Source of the DNA: Phocaeicola_A sp036804505
GTDB lineage: Bacteria; Bacteroidota; Bacteroidia; Bacteroidales; Bacteroidaceae
Length of the DNA stretch: 64,000 nt
Direction of reading: 5' to 3'
NCBI GenBank assembly: GCA_036804505.1
Contig: DAIRSI010000008.1
Coordinates: 61,871 to 125,870 of the forward strand
Positions 44,292 through 52,939 of this stretch are shown here, in pieces; the first letter of the stretch is position 1; each line of letters opens with the position of its first letter. Below the pieces are notes generated by a model. That model ran no database searches and was not told where the DNA came from. It saw only the letters and a list, made by a program, of their open reading frames with translations. The position numbers and the translations under genes are program-made.

Positions 44292-45326
44292 ATGTGCAAG
44301 AAAAATATCTTATGGATGCTTCTGCTTTTTGTTGCCATGACTCTGTCTGCTCAAGGAGACAGGCCATTGGTCTTTACTGTATCACAAACTCAAAAGAATT
44401 GCTTCCGTACTATAAACGAAGCAATACAGGCTGCACCCGAACATGCACTTCAGCCTGTCATTATTTATATTAAGAATGGCATTTATAGAGAGAAAATTCT
44501 GATAGACCGTCCTCATATATGTCTGGTTGGAGAGAACAGGGACAGCACGAGGATTATCCTGGCAGAACTTAATAAGAAGCAGTCAACCAAGGAAATGTTT
44601 GGAAAGCCGTTAGGCCCCGGCATTATTTATCTGAATGAGGAAGGCAATGATTGTACAATTGCCAGACTGACTGCCTACAATAATTACGGAACAACAGTAG
44701 AGCGTACGATACAGCACCAGATGACGGTCTTCAGTCGAGCCACTCGTGTGAAAATATTCGATTGCACCATCATGTCCGATGGTCACGATGATGTATCGAT
44801 GTGGGATACAGACGGAGGATATTACTATCATGCAGACTGTTATTTTCAAAGTCCCGGCTATGATTTCGTCTGTCCTCGCGGATGGTGTTACATGACGCGT
44901 TGCACGGTATATGGTAAAGGAAGCGGAGGGGCAATGATTTGGCATGACGGTCGTTATGGGGAAGACGTGAAATTTGTTATGCGCGATTGTTATTTTGATA
45001 GCAGTGTTCCTGTCATATTGGGCCGATACCATCATGACAGCCAGTTTTTCCTGATAAATTGTTCCTGTTCGCATAAAATCATTGACCGTCCCATCAGTTC
45101 GGCCTATTCTTATCAGATGTTGGATTCAATAGCTTTAGGAAACAGAGTATATTTCTATAATTTCAAGCGTGAAGGAGGCAATTTCAAATGGATGAAAAAT
45201 AATCTGGAGGAAAGCAAGCAAAAACCTTCTCCTGATGAGATTACTGCAAAATGGACCTTTCAAGGGAAATGGGATCCCGAAGTAGAAGCAAGCCGATTGA
45301 AAGCATATATGAAGAATCTGAAGTAA
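44292..45326 (+). CDS. Divergent pectinesterase-family (CE8-like) protein
   Basis: The 344-residue protein has a signal peptide (NILWMLLLFVAMTLSAQ) and a CE8 beta helix: FRTINEAIQAAPEHALQPVI followed by IYIKNGIYREKILID, GENRDSTRIIL, SPGYDFVCPRGWCYMTRC (equivalent to the GTVDFIFG Asp) and VPVILGRYHHDSQFFLINC (equivalent to LGRPW). The QDT motif is changed to GHDDVSMW, so the oxyanion-hole Gln appears replaced by His. It may act on a different ester or position than the first enzyme. It is closely similar along its length to the next gene, so the two arose by duplication. Confidence 0.85.
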   Translation: MCKKNILWMLLLFVAMTLSAQGDRPLVFTVSQTQKNCFRTINEAIQAAPEHALQPVIIYIKNGIYREKILIDRPHICLVGENRDSTRIILAELNKKQSTKEMFGKPLGPGIIYLNEEGNDCTIARLTAYNNYGTTVERTIQHQMTVFSRATRVKIFDCTIMSDGHDDVSMWDTDGGYYYHADCYFQSPGYDFVCPRGWCYMTRCTVYGKGSGGAMIWHDGRYGEDVKFVMRDCYFDSSVPVILGRYHHDSQFFLINCSCSHKIIDRPISSAYSYQMLDSIALGNRVYFYNFKREGGNFKWMKNNLEESKQKPSPDEITAKWTFQGKWDPEVEASRLKAYMKNLK

Positions 45327-45348
45327 CGGATTTAATCAAAAAAAGAAA

Positions 45349-46371
45349 ATGAAAAGGATTATGTTATTGGCATGTTGTCTGATGACGACGTTGCTCTTTG
45401 CCCGGAACTATCAACCATTGGTCCTGACAGTATCCAAAACCCAAAAGAACTGTTACCGTACAATTAATGATGCGATAAATGCAGCTCCCGCACATGCCGC
45501 AGCACCAGTTTTCATTTATATAAAAAACGGAATTTATAATGAAAAGGTTTTGATAGATCGTCCCTTTATCAAACTTGTGGGAGAGGACAGGGACAGTACC
45601 CGTATATTATATGCAGAAATCAATAGAGAGCCTCGAATGCAAGATGCAAGCGGCAAACCGGAAATTCCCGGTGTGATTATTATTAAGGAAAATGCCGATG
45701 ACTGTACGATAGCAAGGCTGACTGTGAGTAATGATTACGGCCCGACGAGAGATGTGAATACAGTGCAGCAAACCACCGTTTTCGGTCAGGCAACACGAAC
45801 CATCATAGCCGATTGCAATATCTTTTCCGATGGGAACAACTGCATTTCTTTGTGGAATAGTTGCGGAGGTTTCTATTATCTGGCTGATTGCTTTTGTTCA
45901 AGCCCCGGTTTTGATTCCATCAGTCCCCGGGGTTGGTGCTTCATGACACGATGCAAGATCTATGGCGGAGGCGGTGCGATGCTCTGGCACGACGGACGTT
46001 GTTCCGAAGATGCCAAGTTGGTGATAAAGGATTCCTTTTTTGATGGGAGATGCCCTACCGTATTAGGACGTTATCATCGTAACAGCCAATTCTTTCTGAT
46101 TGATTGCTCTTGTTCTTCGAAAATTATAGATCACCCGGTCACCTATGCTTATTCGGATCAGGTGTTGGATACAATTTCGTTGGGTAATCGTGTCTATTTC
46201 TATAATTTCAAGCGCAAAGGAGGCAATTATCCTTGGATGATGAACAATCTGGAAGAGAGCAAGCAAAAACCTGCTCCCGAAGAAGTTACTGTGCAATGGA
46301 CTTTTCGTAATGAATGGAATCCGGAATCGGAGATTGAACAGTTGAAAGCAACGATAAAAAAACTGAGATAG
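45349..46371 (+). CDS. Divergent pectinesterase-family (CE8-like) protein, paralogue
   Basis: The 340-residue protein is a tandem copy of the preceding gene (22 bp gap). Signal peptide MKRIMLLACCLMTTLLFA; then YRTINDAINAAPAHAAAPVF, KNGIYNEKVLIDRPF, SSPGFDSISPRGWCFMTRC and PTVLGRYHRNSQFFLIDC. The loop that is GHDDVSMW in the neighbour is here GNNCISLW, losing both acidic residues, so its catalytic centre has drifted further. It may be a specialised esterase or a binding protein. It converges on the ATPase gene 8 bp away. Confidence 0.83.
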   Translation: MKRIMLLACCLMTTLLFARNYQPLVLTVSKTQKNCYRTINDAINAAPAHAAAPVFIYIKNGIYNEKVLIDRPFIKLVGEDRDSTRILYAEINREPRMQDASGKPEIPGVIIIKENADDCTIARLTVSNDYGPTRDVNTVQQTTVFGQATRTIIADCNIFSDGNNCISLWNSCGGFYYLADCFCSSPGFDSISPRGWCFMTRCKIYGGGGAMLWHDGRCSEDAKLVIKDSFFDGRCPTVLGRYHRNSQFFLIDCSCSSKIIDHPVTYAYSDQVLDTISLGNRVYFYNFKRKGGNYPWMMNNLEESKQKPAPEEVTVQWTFRNEWNPESEIEQLKATIKKLR

Positions 46372-46379
46372 GTTTCTCA

Positions 46380-47651
46380 TTATTGGAATTCTTCCAGAAG
46401 CCACTTCCAGGCAGGGATAACCTCAATTGTTTTATTGTCTAATACTAACGTCCTTTCGTCATCTCTTGTGATGACCAAGAGCTTTTTGCATTCTAAAAAA
46501 CTTGATAATTTCAATAAGGCACCGACTTCCCTATCAAATGTTCCGTCACTGTTATCCAAATTATAGCATACTTGAATAGCGGTAGCTTCATCGGGAATGT
46601 AGAAATCAACTTCAATGCCTTTATTATAGAAAAATACTGAATCGTTACGCCCATATTTACGAACTAGATTAATGGCGACAAGATTCTCCAATAGCGAAGT
46701 ATTCCCATCCAGAAAGAAGAGATTTAAAATTCCATTGTCTGTGAAGTAATATTTTGGATTGGATTCTTTATCAACAAGTTTGCCTGCAATGTTTTGTATC
46801 GGTGTAATCAGCCATGCATCTTTCGCATATTCCAGATAGTTTATAACTGTCTGTGTCCCCACTTTGGCTCCCGTTGAAGATATAATATTAGCAATTCTGG
46901 TAAAAGACATCGGTTGTTTTACGCTTTCTGCCAACTTTTTGAATAAGATGCGCAAGGCGAAAGTATTATCAATCGAGTGCCGCATAGCGATATCTCCTAA
47001 ATAAATCTTTTGATAAACACTTGTCAGATAGTCTCTTTTTATTGTAAGAGGAGCACTTTCGGGAAATCCTCCAAAAGAAAAATAATCATTAAATATTCTG
47101 AGGCATTCTGCTTTTCTTTCTGTTGAAAGCATAGATGTATCACTGATATCAACCCCTTTGGTAGATAAAAATTCCTTGAAGCTATAAGGATATACATCAA
47201 TGGGGATATATCTTCCTCCCAATGTTGTTTGAATATCTTTGCTGAGCATCTTGGCGTTGCTTCCCGTTATATAAGCCCTGTGTTTTGTATCGGCCATGCG
47301 GCGGGCAAATTTTTCCCATCCATCTATGTTTTGTATCTCATCAAGAAACAATATAGGTTGTTTTCCATACATTTCCAAGTGTACTTCCAGAAGCTGATTC
47401 AGATCATCCAATGATATACCCACCAAGCGTTCGTCCTCAAAGTTGACATATAATATTTCGTCCCATCCGATACCTTGTGCAAGGAGTTGCTGCATTCTTT
47501 GATAGAGCAAGAATGATTTTCCAGCTCTTCTGATGCCAACAAAAAGATAGTTTCCAAAGTCTTCGAAAGAAAAATTTCTTGGGATAACCTTATATTTAGG
47601 AACTTCTGCTTGGTTGTCGGCAATAATTGTCTTTAGAATATTTTTATCCAT
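46380..47651 (-). CDS. AAA_14/DUF4143 ATP-binding protein
   Basis: The 423-residue protein has a P-loop GIRRAGKSFLLYQRMQ (residues about 36-50), Walker B PILFLDEIQNIDGWEKFA, sensor AYITGSNAKMLS, and the C-terminal DUF4143 nuclease-like domain (NDSVFFYNKGIEVDFYIPDE followed by ATAIQVCYNL). This family is common in Bacteroidales and archaea and its role is unsettled; some members may act with toxin-antitoxin or defence loci. The gene is isolated and preceded by two operator-like repeats. Function unknown. Confidence 0.88.
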   Translation of the reverse strand: MDKNILKTIIADNQAEVPKYKVIPRNFSFEDFGNYLFVGIRRAGKSFLLYQRMQQLLAQGIGWDEILYVNFEDERLVGISLDDLNQLLEVHLEMYGKQPILFLDEIQNIDGWEKFARRMADTKHRAYITGSNAKMLSKDIQTTLGGRYIPIDVYPYSFKEFLSTKGVDISDTSMLSTERKAECLRIFNDYFSFGGFPESAPLTIKRDYLTSVYQKIYLGDIAMRHSIDNTFALRILFKKLAESVKQPMSFTRIANIISSTGAKVGTQTVINYLEYAKDAWLITPIQNIAGKLVDKESNPKYYFTDNGILNLFFLDGNTSLLENLVAINLVRKYGRNDSVFFYNKGIEVDFYIPDEATAIQVCYNLDNSDGTFDREVGALLKLSSFLECKKLLVITRDDERTLVLDNKTIEVIPAWKWLLEEFQ

Positions 47652-47690
47652 GATGACCCTTTTCCTTTATATATAGCACGAAGATATATC

Positions 47691-47743
47691 ATTTTGTTTT
47701 ATCGACAAAATAAAAAACGTATTATTTTGTTTTGTCGACAAAA
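47691..47743. promoter_or_regulatory. Two operator-like repeats upstream of the DUF4143 ATPase
   Basis: The 20-base word ATTTTGTTTTRTCGACAAAA occurs at 47691-47710 and 47724-47743, 33 bases apart (about three helical turns). The right 14 bases are a palindrome, exact in the second copy (TTTTGTCGACAAAA) and one base off in the first. The sites lie 40-92 bases before the ATPase start, where a repressor would sit. Confidence 0.65.
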
Positions 47744-47748
47744 CGGAA

Positions 47749-48888
47749 TCACCCCATAATCCATTTTGCCTGTTGCGGCAGTATCTTGAATATGCCGGCA
47801 GTGAGAAGCCATGCAAATGACATGACCAGAACGGCCGCTACGGGAATCTGAAGGCCCAGAGGTACACCCATCCAGTGGACAAAGGAGAAGCCGACGCCTA
47901 CGAAGAAGTAGTGACACATGTAGATGCCCAGCCCGTATCGGGCCACATTATTCAGAAAATGCTTTGCACGTTCGGAGTTCACTTTCACTTTTTGAAGGAT
48001 GATGAAGCAGGCGATGGTAAGCATCACTACATTGGGCGAACAGTACGTCCAGAACAGTTCTATCATCTCCTCTGTCGATTTAGGATTGGAAGTCATGCTG
48101 CGGAATCCCGTCAAGGTTATGGCATATCCGATGCCGAAAAGCGGAATGGCCCAAAGCAAAGTCTTTACCCATCCGGATTTGTTGTAATTCTTCAGATAAT
48201 GTCCTAGAATGAGATAGCCGTTGAATCCGGCAAAGTAGTAGAGCATGCTGAATGAATTCCAGGAACAAGTGCCCCAGAAATATTTGCCGATGAATTCATA
48301 GACGTATGGGAAGAAAAGTGTTACACCCCAAAACAAGAGGAACAACCTCATATCCTTTTTGTCGCTTCGTTCCATCCAGCAAGACAATATCGGCATGAAA
48401 AGGTAGAGACCAATCAGCATGTAAATATACCACATGTGGACGGCATACACCGAGAAATGAAAAGGAATCATGGCTATCTGTTGCATCATGGCCGAAAACT
48501 CGAGCGAAGGTGTCGTATTGTATCCGGAATAAGGGAAGAATGTTGTCACGAATTTCTCCGTTCCTCCGCAAAGTCCCACTATCCAGGGAAACAGATTGTA
48601 AAGTACTGACCAAATGAGAAACGGGAACAACACTCTGAACAGTCTCTTCCGATAGAATTCTCTTGTGCTCAATCCCCGTATGGGCAGAATGAGCAACCCT
48701 GTCATCATGGCGAACAAAGGAACGCACGGCCGCAGGAACGAACCGTAGAACGAACCCCACCATTGGTAATCAATGTTTGTTCTGGCTTCGGCAGAGCAGT
48801 TGAAAGGATCGCAGCAATGGCAGCAAACCACGAGAAATATTGCCGTCAGCCGCATGACGTCCACCCAGTACAGATGTTCTTTTTCCAT
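47749..48888 (-). CDS. Acyltransferase family 3 membrane protein
   Basis: The 379-residue protein begins MEKEHLYWVDVMRLTAIFLV followed by VCCHCCDPF with the family His, then LRPCVPLFAMMTGLLILPI and about ten membrane helices. It likely O-acetylates a surface sugar. The start at 48888 is the first ATG; an in-frame TTG two codons upstream is less likely. It lies upstream of the ATPase gene but the operator repeats between them suggest separate control. Upstream is a 330-bp divergent region to the propeller gene. Confidence 0.9.
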   Translation of the reverse strand: MEKEHLYWVDVMRLTAIFLVVCCHCCDPFNCSAEARTNIDYQWWGSFYGSFLRPCVPLFAMMTGLLILPIRGLSTREFYRKRLFRVLFPFLIWSVLYNLFPWIVGLCGGTEKFVTTFFPYSGYNTTPSLEFSAMMQQIAMIPFHFSVYAVHMWYIYMLIGLYLFMPILSCWMERSDKKDMRLFLLFWGVTLFFPYVYEFIGKYFWGTCSWNSFSMLYYFAGFNGYLILGHYLKNYNKSGWVKTLLWAIPLFGIGYAITLTGFRSMTSNPKSTEEMIELFWTYCSPNVVMLTIACFIILQKVKVNSERAKHFLNNVARYGLGIYMCHYFFVGVGFSFVHWMGVPLGLQIPVAAVLVMSFAWLLTAGIFKILPQQAKWIMG

Positions 48889-49220
48889 AATCAAGAGTAT
48901 TATTTAAGCGTTTCTTCCGGCGAAGATAAGCAATTAATGCCGTTCAGCCAAATGAAGATTCTTGATTATGATTCAAATACAATCATGTCAGCTGATTGAA
49001 CGAAATAATCGTTTGACCATATATCTAATTCTTTCGGATTCCGTTTTCCTTCAATAAGAACAAGTTGATGTGCCTTTATTTTTCAATAAACAGGCACATA
49101 AATGAAACTAAAATGGCATTAGAGATTCATTTTAGAATCATTTCATGTTTATTTAAGTCCGGAAGTTTGCAAATATAATCCCTTTTTTCATCCTTTGCAC
49201 CAAACAAAAAAGAAGATACC
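48889..49220. other. Divergent intergenic region between acyltransferase and propeller genes
   Basis: No gene is seen. It holds a hairpin at 49069-49098 (TGTGCCT paired with AGGCACA) and the 16-base promoter element at 49140-49155 described separately. Confidence 0.5.
49140..49169 (+). promoter_or_regulatory. Shared upstream element and -7 box of propeller gene 1
   Basis: ATTTCATGTTTATTTA (49140-49155) is followed after exactly 10 bases by TTTG (49166-49169), the end of a weak -7 box (GAAGTTTG). The same 16 bases, with the same 10-base spacing to TTTG, lie upstream of the first NVEALA gene. Confidence 0.6.
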
Positions 49221-50330
49221 ATGAAAAAGGCCATTTATTTCTTTCTGGCAGCCATCGTTATCGCATCCTGTCAAGGAAACAAGAAACAGGGATCGGAAAC
49301 TCATTCTGCTGTTCCTTCCAGAAACAATGCAGCAGTAGAGAATAAAAGCGAAGATGGAGAATGCCTTAAAGGTATAGTCATGCCCATTGATACGGTATTG
49401 TTCCGCTATGCCTACCGCATTCGGGTCTGTGGGGATAGAGCCGTGGTGCACGATTTGCACAATAAGGACTATTGGTATCATGTCTTTACTTATCCCGACT
49501 TCCATTACCTGTCTTCCTTTGGCAAACTGGGGCAGGGTCCGCAGGAAATCACTGTGGGTGAGAATATGCGTTTCGACAGCAAGGGACGTATTTTTGCCAT
49601 CGATTCCAACAAGAACCGTTTGTTCTGCTTTTCACATATTTCCGATTCTCCCCGTTTCGAGGGAAGCACTCCTTTGGATAAAGGACTGATGTGGGCACTC
49701 GATTTCGATTTCTATGGCGATAACCAACTGCTCATTCCCGACTATACCGGAAAGAAAAGATTTTGCTGGGTGAGCAGGGACGGTCATATCCTGCGCAAGA
49801 TGGAGACCATCCCCATGAAAGACCGCAAGAAACTTCAGGAAAGTACAACGGCAGCGGCACAAGGTTGGCGCAGTTTTGTCATGTTCAGTCCCTCGCGAAA
49901 AGAACTGGTGGCAGTTACCCAATTGGGCGAAGTTCTTGATATCTATAATCTGACAACCGGCAAGCACTATCACATCGTAGGCCCGGATGGAGAGCCTCAG
50001 TACCAGACCACTCCCGAAGGCTATGGCATTCCCGTGGGTGCCATGGGTTATACCGATTTGCAGGTGACAGACAAATACATCTATACCGTCTATCAAGGCA
50101 CTACTTTCAAAGATATCATGAAAGACACCACTTTGAAACAAGGCGGCAATCGTTTCCGCATATATAATTTACAGGGCAAGTTACTGAAAGAAATCCGTCT
50201 TGATCATTTTGTCCTCGGATTGCATGTGGACGAATCCCGACATGTTTTTTTCGCAACCGATGTAAACGCCGACCAACAAATAGTCCGTTATCCTCTTCCC
50301 GATCCATTTCCCTCCGGGACTAAAAGCTGA
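49221..50330 (+). CDS. BF3164/TolB-like 6-bladed beta-propeller lipoprotein
   Basis: The 369-residue protein has a lipobox (AAIVIASCQG, Cys about 17) and propeller repeats with the family pattern FGKLGQGPQEITVGENMRFD followed by SKGRIFAIDSNKNRLFCF, then GAMGYTDLQVTDKYIYTVYQ and FRIYNLQGKLLKEIRLDHFV. These are typical exported lipoproteins of Bacteroidetes often found with NVEALA peptides. No enzyme motif is seen; it may bind a peptide or glycan. Its 3' end overlaps the membrane regulator gene on the other strand by 43 bp. Confidence 0.85.
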   Translation: MKKAIYFFLAAIVIASCQGNKKQGSETHSAVPSRNNAAVENKSEDGECLKGIVMPIDTVLFRYAYRIRVCGDRAVVHDLHNKDYWYHVFTYPDFHYLSSFGKLGQGPQEITVGENMRFDSKGRIFAIDSNKNRLFCFSHISDSPRFEGSTPLDKGLMWALDFDFYGDNQLLIPDYTGKKRFCWVSRDGHILRKMETIPMKDRKKLQESTTAAAQGWRSFVMFSPSRKELVAVTQLGEVLDIYNLTTGKHYHIVGPDGEPQYQTTPEGYGIPVGAMGYTDLQVTDKYIYTVYQGTTFKDIMKDTTLKQGGNRFRIYNLQGKLLKEIRLDHFVLGLHVDESRHVFFATDVNADQQIVRYPLPDPFPSGTKS

Positions 50331-51256
50331 TATCCCACCATCTTCTCCGATTTCAGTTCGTAACCCGGGAAATCTCTCAATACTTTTCGTAAAGAGGAGA
50401 TGTGCGCGTTCAGTTTGTTATCTACATTTATATCCGTGCCGTGCCAGAAATGGTCTTTGATGACATCTTTGATGAGATAATGTTCGGGTGCTTCCACAAA
50501 CATTTTCAGCAATTCGAAATCCATATTGTTTATTTTGCAGAGGTGTCCGTTTATGAGAAGGCGCTTTTTGTTCACATCGAGTTCCATGTTCCCGCTTCTC
50601 AGCATATTGCTTCCCGAAATTTGTTTTTTTATTTTGGAAGGAATGAGCAAGATAAACAGCACGATGGTAATATATACTCCAATAATTCCAAAAAGCAATC
50701 CTTTTTTTGTAAATTTCAGGATGGTTCTCCAGTCATAATCCACCCATGCCTGAATGCTCACCGTATTTTTTATATCCAGCATTTTTCTGTGAGTACGATA
50801 AACTTGGTATGGGGTGATGGAGTCGTTGGCACTGTATTGAGGCTTGTTATAATGGTAGTAAATGATTCCCGTCTTTTTGTTTATTCCTTCCTCTTTCAAT
50901 AGAGCGGCAAATATTTCATTGAACTTATCCGGGCGAATTGGGGCAAAAAGAGGCATGGCATATTGGTTCACTAATTCGTTAGCTAATTGCTCTTCAATAC
51001 TATCTTTAAATATAATGGATTCGTTTCCTCTTTCTGTTACGATGGTATATCTTTTTACTTTCCTATCTAAGTGTTTTGATTCATTTTTGGATTCAGATAC
51101 TATTCTAAAATTATAGTCTTTCGTTATTGCATTTTTCAAGCACAAATCAATAATCTTATTGATATCATTTTGTGCAATTTGTATTTGATAAATACAAGCA
51201 GAACTTAAGAGGACTATAAATAGTGTTGTTGAGCCCCAGAAATATTTATTCTTCAT
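50288..51256 (-). CDS. Membrane-anchored regulator with C-terminal OmpR-type winged helix
   Basis: The 322-residue protein has a membrane helix near the N-terminus (TTLFIVLLSSACIYQI, about 11-26), a periplasmic part (about 27-192), a second helix (LLFGIIGVYITIVLFILLIP, about 194-213), and a cytoplasmic C-terminal winged helix (about 228-322: LRSGNMELDVNKKRLLINGH, FELLKMFVEAPEHYLIKDVI, LNAHISSLRKVLRDFPGYEL). ToxR and CadC carry the same kind of DNA-binding domain at the N-terminus, so the order here is reversed. It could sense an envelope cue and act directly on the two flanking promoters that share a 16-base element. Confidence 0.85.
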   Translation of the reverse strand: MKNKYFWGSTTLFIVLLSSACIYQIQIAQNDINKIIDLCLKNAITKDYNFRIVSESKNESKHLDRKVKRYTIVTERGNESIIFKDSIEEQLANELVNQYAMPLFAPIRPDKFNEIFAALLKEEGINKKTGIIYYHYNKPQYSANDSITPYQVYRTHRKMLDIKNTVSIQAWVDYDWRTILKFTKKGLLFGIIGVYITIVLFILLIPSKIKKQISGSNMLRSGNMELDVNKKRLLINGHLCKINNMDFELLKMFVEAPEHYLIKDVIKDHFWHGTDINVDNKLNAHISSLRKVLRDFPGYELKSEKMVGYQLLVPEGNGSGRG

Positions 51257-51347
51257 AGTTTTTTATTATTCTACAAAAATAGGTGTTTTTTGATAACATA
51301 AATCTTTTCTCTATCTTAAATGAATCTAAAATCTATGTTTAAGTAAA

Positions 51348-51377
51348 ATTTCATGTTTATTTATGAATGAAAATTTG
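51348..51377 (+). promoter_or_regulatory. Shared upstream element and -7 box of the NVEALA operon
   Basis: ATTTCATGTTTATTTA (51348-51363) followed after 10 bases by TTTG (51374-51377), as at 49140-49169. It lies in the region between the divergent regulator and NVEALA genes. Confidence 0.6.
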
Positions 51378-51426
51378 GAAGAAAAGCATAATTGATGGAC
51401 TTTTATATCAATTAAATTAATAAATT

Positions 51427-51648
51427 ATGAAAACAAAATTAATTATTTTATGCGTTTGCTTTTTAGGAGTAATATTTATTATTTCCTTTTTATCTTTTCA
51501 TAAAGAAAAGATGGATTATATTACTTCGCGTAATGTAGAGGCTTTAGCTGGTGGAGAAACAACCACAACTCAATGCTACGGAAATGGTAATGTCACTTGC
51601 CCTTATACAAGTCTGAAAGTTGCGTATTATGCTATTCCATCAAGATAA
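51427..51648 (+). CDS. NVEALA family peptide 1
   Basis: This 73-residue protein has a hydrophobic N-terminal segment (LIILCVCFLGVIFIISFLSF, residues 5-24) and the family word NVEALAGGE (residues 36-44), followed by a short tail with two cysteines (QCYGNGNVTCPYT). NVEALA peptides are small exported proteins of Bacteroidetes with no proven function; the Gly-Gly next to the conserved word resembles processing sites of leader peptides. It is the first gene of the operon that also encodes a signal peptidase. Confidence 0.88.
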   Translation: MKTKLIILCVCFLGVIFIISFLSFHKEKMDYITSRNVEALAGGETTTTQCYGNGNVTCPYTSLKVAYYAIPSR

Positions 51649-51667
51649 GTATAAATCCCCTTAAAGA

Positions 51668-52540
51668 ATGAAAAATATTATTTATATTATATTATTCCTT
51701 TTTCCCTTTTTTTCTTGTCAGGATTCCAAGAAAGAGAAGATAACTTTATTAGTACAAGAATGGGAAGGCAAGGAAATCAAGTTTCCTTCGAATTCCGTCT
51801 TTACCATTCAAGGGAAAGATACGGTAAATAATTTTCCCCATTCAAATGCGGCTTTTAAAATAGTTACCTACGTAGATTCCATAGGATGCATGAGTTGTAA
51901 GTTACAATTGCCTAAATGGAAGGATTTTATCAAGGAAATTGACTCATTGGCAAAAGATCCTGTGGCTGTACTTTTCTATTTTCATCCAAACAGTTTGAAG
52001 GAGATGCGCTACATCACACGGCGTGATGGTTTTGAATATCCAGTTTGTTTTGACGGAAAGGATTCTTTTAATAGATTGAATCATTTTCCGGAGGAAATGG
52101 CATTTCAAACATTTCTCTTAAACAGGAACAATCATGTAATAGTCATGGGTAATCCTGTCCACAACCCAAGAGTCAAGGAGCTTTATATGAATCTGATACA
52201 ACAGAAACCGATTCAGGAAAGACAAAAACCTCTGACAACAGCAGCCGTAAATCATCGAAGGATTGATTTTGGAATAATGAAGACCAATCAGACAAAGATA
52301 GAAAAGATTGAAATGGAAAACACAGGAACTGTACCTTTATATATTGAGGCTATTACTACATCATGTGGTTGCACGACGGTTAAGTTCGACAAACAACCCG
52401 CAAGAGCGGGTGAAAAACTGAATGTATATGTAACCTATAAGGCAGAAGAAGTGGGCTTATTCAATAAATACATTTCCATTTATTGTAATACGCGCAATGC
52501 TCCTATAAGAATATCAGTTACGGGAGAGGTGAATCGTTAA
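51668..52540 (+). CDS. Lipoprotein with thioredoxin-like and DUF1573 domains
   Basis: The 290-residue protein has a lipobox (FPFFSCQD, Cys about 17). Residues about 60-180 have a thioredoxin-like fold with VDSIGCMSCKLQLPKW, whose CMSC is a plausible redox CxxC. Residues about 195-290 are DUF1573 (IDFGIMKTNQTKIEKIEMEN, YIEAITTSCGCTTVKFDKQP), a beta-sandwich domain of envelope proteins. It could form or reduce disulfides in the cysteine-bearing NVEALA tails; this is an inference from the neighbourhood. It lies 19 bp after NVEALA 1. Confidence 0.82.
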   Translation: MKNIIYIILFLFPFFSCQDSKKEKITLLVQEWEGKEIKFPSNSVFTIQGKDTVNNFPHSNAAFKIVTYVDSIGCMSCKLQLPKWKDFIKEIDSLAKDPVAVLFYFHPNSLKEMRYITRRDGFEYPVCFDGKDSFNRLNHFPEEMAFQTFLLNRNNHVIVMGNPVHNPRVKELYMNLIQQKPIQERQKPLTTAAVNHRRIDFGIMKTNQTKIEKIEMENTGTVPLYIEAITTSCGCTTVKFDKQPARAGEKLNVYVTYKAEEVGLFNKYISIYCNTRNAPIRISVTGEVNR

Positions 52541-52639
52541 GCCTACATTTGAGAAAGGAGGTGTTACCAATTACCAATGAATATGTAATATTTTAGGCGT
52601 TTTTATTCCTTTATTTTATAATTTAAAAAGAACAAAAAT

Positions 52640-52867
52640 ATGAAAAAGAAATCATTTAATGTAATAATAGTTATGCTGTTTGTGATTATTGGATTTATCT
52701 CATTCAGTTCAATTACGGGCAAAAAAAATATGGGGCTTGAATTAACAAATATTGAAGCTCTGGCAAGCGGAGAAAGTGGCAGTGTATATTGCCCTCATCC
52801 AGGTTACATGTGTGTAGTTAAGTACACAAATGGAACTTATGAAACATTTTATGGGCTTTGGTCTTAA
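52640..52867 (+). CDS. NVEALA-like family peptide 2
   Basis: This 75-residue protein has a hydrophobic N-terminus (FNVIIVMLFVIIGFISFSSI) and the variant word NIEALASGES (residues 37-46) with a tail bearing two cysteines (VYCPHPGYMCVVKYTNG). It has the same layout as NVEALA 1: signal, NxEALAxGE, then about 30 residues with two Cys. It is followed by a 13-bp-stem hairpin. Confidence 0.83.
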   Translation: MKKKSFNVIIVMLFVIIGFISFSSITGKKNMGLELTNIEALASGESGSVYCPHPGYMCVVKYTNGTYETFYGLWS

Positions 52868-52877
52868 ATCTTAATGA

Positions 52878-52917
52878 AAAGCTACAGATTTTTTTAATTA
52901 TAGGAATCTGTAGCTTT
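52878..52917 (+). terminator. Hairpin after NVEALA peptide 2
   Basis: AAAGCTACAGATT (52878-52890) is an exact reverse complement of 52905-52917, with a 14-base loop. A T-run is lacking, so it may reduce or protect rather than end the transcript, leaving the short peptide mRNA more abundant than the downstream genes. Confidence 0.65.
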
Positions 52918-52939
52918 CTAAATTAAAATATTAAATATC

